Assembly (NCBI GenBank): GCA_023138875.1 | Contig: JAGLOO010000011.1 | Location: 1-64,000 of the forward strand | Source of the DNA: Bacteroidales bacterium | GTDB lineage: Bacteria; Bacteroidota; Bacteroidia; Bacteroidales; GCA-2748055 | Direction: 5' to 3' | Length of the DNA stretch: 64,000 nucleotides | Part shown: positions 61,994 through 64,000 of the stretch, piece by piece | Layout: every line of letters begins with the position of its first letter | Numbering within the stretch: the stretch's first letter is position 1 | The notes under the pieces: generated by a model | Databases searched by the model: none | What the model was told of the DNA's origin: nothing | What the model saw: only the letters and a program-made list of their open reading frames with translations | Translations under genes and position numbers: made by a program

Positions 61994-64000
61994 ATGAAAT
62001 TCAAAAACGTTTTATTATTGATTTTGTGGGTTCTCTCTTTACTCTTCTATGGCTGTAATCAACAGAAAAGTAAGAATGCAGCTGCAACTGAAGGAGAGAT
62101 GATCACCGCAAAAACACTTGGATTGGCTTATCTTGAAGAGAACCAACTGGAGGAAGCCGAAGCTGAGTTTTTGAAACTTGTTGATTTTGATCCAACAGAA
62201 GTATTGGGTTACGCGAATCTGGGAATTGTCTATTTAAGAATGGGCGAATACCAGGAAGCGGAAGATTGGCTGCAAAAAGCCATTAAGATGGATCCAAAGG
62301 ATCCGGATGTCAGACTGATATTGGCAAAAGTCTATGAAATGAGCAATAACGCCGATAAATCAGTGAAAGAGCTTGAAATGGCAATTCAGTTTTCCCCCGG
62401 GCATGTTAAATCACTATATAACCTCACGGAGTTATATGCATCATCAACAGATAATGAATCTTTAAGAAAGCGTCTCAGATACACGGAAGAACTGGTTAAG
62501 AAAGTCCCTGGTAACATTGTGTCCCGGTTAAACTTAATTGAAATATTGATTCGGGGAGGCCATACCGATAAGTCGCTGGAACAAATGGAAAAACTGCAGC
62601 AACTGTTCCCGGAATTTCCAAAAGAGGCCATTGAATATCATGATAAGACAATCGCTGCTCTGCAGGTGGGGGATGGTGATAATGCTGCTGTCTCATTCAT
62701 GATCTTCCATAATTACTTAAAGGTGACCTCTCCATACCAGGCAGGTATCCTGGATTTAAAAGGGCCCGGAGGCTCTTTGGTTGGATCTCCGGTAATAACC
62801 TTTGATCAGCAACAGGACAAATCCCAGGTTGACGACTGGAAGACACTCCTTGAAGCAATAAAATTCACCGATATCACATCATCTGCCGGGTTGGATTTTC
62901 TAATGACCGGTCAGGGTCGAACACACCTGACAGCATCTGATTATGATGGTGACGGGGATATAGATCTGTACGCAAGCCATTTTGATCCGCAGTCTCAATC
63001 CTACAAGCGCTATTTACTCAGAAATGAATGGGGGTTATTTAAGGATGGTTCTAAAGAGGCAGGCATCCTGCATCAGGGAATTGAATCATCAGCTATATTT
63101 GCCGATTACAACAACGATGGCTTCCTCGACCTTTATATTGTGAGGGAAGGATCAAATATTTTATACAAAAGTACCGGTGAGGGGACATTTGTTGACGTTT
63201 CAGATGAAGCAAAAGTTGGAGACATTTCAGAAGGAAGCAGCTCTTTGTTTTTTGATTTTGATCACGATGGAGATCTTGATCTATTTGTTACCAGGCGAAA
63301 CTCAAATTTACTTTATCGAAATAATTCTGATGACACTTTTCTTGAGCAGGCTGAAAAATCTAATCTGTCTGGTGGAAGTGTAGTTAGTACTGATGCAGGG
63401 TTTGGCGATTTTGATGAAGATGGTGACATTGATCTTTTTGTAGTAAATAATGATGCCTCTAACACGCTCTATTCTAATCAGAGACAGGGGATTTTTAAAG
63501 ATGTCACTGAAGGAAGCGGCCTGAAAAGTGAGGAGGGATCAAGTGCTGTTACAGTGGGTGATTATAACAATGATGGATTTTTGGACCTGTTTGTAACGTC
63601 ACTTAAAGCTGGGAATTGCAGATTATTTCGCAACCGGGGTAATGGCAGCTTTGAGGTAGATCATACATCAGAAGAGTTGGTTCAGACCCTTCAAAGCGTT
63701 CGGGCGTACGATGCATCTTTTCTGGATTTTGATAACGATGGGTTTCTTGATCTTCTGGTAGTTGGTGAATCAAATACAGAAGGAGGTGATGGCGTGTTTC
63801 TCTATCACAATGATGGAACAGGAAAGCTCTGGGTTGTAACGGGTATTTTACCTGAAGATTTAACATCCGGCAGAGACATTCTAACTTTTGATTACAATGA
63901 TGATGGTGATATGGATGTTGCGGTTACCGGGATGAATGGGAGTATTCGTCTCTTACGCAATGATGGTGGAAATAATAATCATTTCGTGAAGATGAAACTG
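61994..64000 (+). CDS. TPR plus FG-GAP/CRTAC1-type lipoprotein (3 of 3), cut by window end
   Basis: ATG 61994 opens a frame that runs past the window end (669 codons so far). A lipoprotein signal (WVLSLLFYGC) is followed by TPR repeats at about residues 35-220 ('AKTLGLAYLEENQLEEAEAE' (20 residues), 'YANLGIVYLRMGEYQEAEDW', 'VRLILAKVYEMSNNADKSVK'). FG-GAP/VCBS repeats then start near residue 300 ('DYDGDGDIDLYASHFDP', 'DYNNDGFLDLYIVREG', 'DFDHDGDLDLFVTRRN', 'DFDEDGDIDLFVVNND', 'DYNNDGFLDLFVTSL', 'DFDNDGFLDLLVVGE', 'DYNDDGDMDVAVTGM'). An ASPIC/UnbV domain probably follows outside the window. The 58-base gap before it is the widest in the operon. TPRs suggest docking of partner proteins. Confidence 0.88.
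   Translation, partial: MKFKNVLLLILWVLSLLFYGCNQQKSKNAAATEGEMITAKTLGLAYLEENQLEEAEAEFLKLVDFDPTEVLGYANLGIVYLRMGEYQEAEDWLQKAIKMDPKDPDVRLILAKVYEMSNNADKSVKELEMAIQFSPGHVKSLYNLTELYASSTDNESLRKRLRYTEELVKKVPGNIVSRLNLIEILIRGGHTDKSLEQMEKLQQLFPEFPKEAIEYHDKTIAALQVGDGDNAAVSFMIFHNYLKVTSPYQAGILDLKGPGGSLVGSPVITFDQQQDKSQVDDWKTLLEAIKFTDITSSAGLDFLMTGQGRTHLTASDYDGDGDIDLYASHFDPQSQSYKRYLLRNEWGLFKDGSKEAGILHQGIESSAIFADYNNDGFLDLYIVREGSNILYKSTGEGTFVDVSDEAKVGDISEGSSSLFFDFDHDGDLDLFVTRRNSNLLYRNNSDDTFLEQAEKSNLSGGSVVSTDAGFGDFDEDGDIDLFVVNNDASNTLYSNQRQGIFKDVTEGSGLKSEEGSSAVTVGDYNNDGFLDLFVTSLKAGNCRLFRNRGNGSFEVDHTSEELVQTLQSVRAYDASFLDFDNDGFLDLLVVGESNTEGGDGVFLYHNDGTGKLWVVTGILPEDLTSGRDILTFDYNDDGDMDVAVTGMNGSIRLLRNDGGNNNHFVKMKL

Overview
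The window looks like chromosomal DNA of a Bacteroidota bacterium, probably an environmental, polysaccharide-using member of the Bacteroidales/Marinilabiliales type. The evidence is type IX secretion (T9SS) C-terminal sorting domains on several secreted proteins, a SusC/SusD pair with an ECF sigma factor and FecR anti-sigma factor, a short (~290 residue) RpoD-type sigma factor, promoter elements of the TAnnTTTG type, and few Shine-Dalgarno sequences. No tRNA, rRNA, CRISPR array or intact insertion sequence was seen.

Layout. (1) 0-1.4 kb: gene debris, with the C-terminal fragment of a plug-domain protein, a start-less fragment on the minus strand and an imperfect inverted repeat. (2) 1.4-5.8 kb: two T9SS cargo proteins, one built of many 'LWxxDGTxxGT' repeats. 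(3) 5.8-8.1 kb: an AT-rich lipoprotein gene and a GT39-type membrane glycosyltransferase. (4) 8.2-12.7 kb: housekeeping and stress genes (ABC-F ATPase, HdeD-like protein, RRM RNA-binding protein, RpoD-like sigma factor, cold-shock-domain protein). (5) 12.7-18.8 kb: a relic Xre-RES toxin-antitoxin pair, a DoxX-aldo/keto reductase fusion, a shortened PQQ-type propeller lipoprotein, a DUF5916 protein and a broken GH16 laminarinase gene. (6) 18.9-39.7 kb, all minus strand: a large polysaccharide utilisation locus (PUL) with sigma/anti-sigma, STN-type SusC, SusD, two LamG proteins, three GH130 enzymes, a six-hairpin lipoprotein and a complete sugar ABC importer. (7) 39.7-42.5 kb: a GlcD/GlpC-type FAD/Fe-S dehydrogenase. 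(8) 42.6-49.2 kb: a tightly coupled cell-wall operon (DUF1343/NamZ-like, double glycosyltransferase, DUF4922, SpoIID, AmpG-like MFS). (9) 49.2-64 kb: a divergent locus of FG-GAP/CRTAC1-type proteins, a C_GCAxxG_C_C protein, haem-binding propeller proteins, a RidA protein, a DAHP synthase and two type-1 periplasmic binding proteins without a permease.

How they may work together. In region 6, SusC/SusD would import an oligosaccharide (probably beta-mannoside, judging by GH130) and signal through FecR to the sigma factor. The ABC importer would carry it into the cytoplasm, where GH130 enzymes cleave or phosphorolyse it. In region 8, an extracytoplasmic muramidase-like protein, a lytic transglycosylase-like protein and an AmpG-like permease suggest muropeptide recovery. 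Region 9 is the best candidate for an undescribed system: a nine-gene, nearly gapless cell-envelope operon joining c-type haem propellers and FG-GAP proteins with orphan binding proteins and two cytoplasmic enzymes, one of them the entry enzyme of aromatic biosynthesis.

Three genes (PQQ propeller, DUF1343, GH16) each lack an internal block that their families normally carry. Those deletions, and the gene debris at the left edge, should be checked against reads. All calls come from reading translations; no database search was run.
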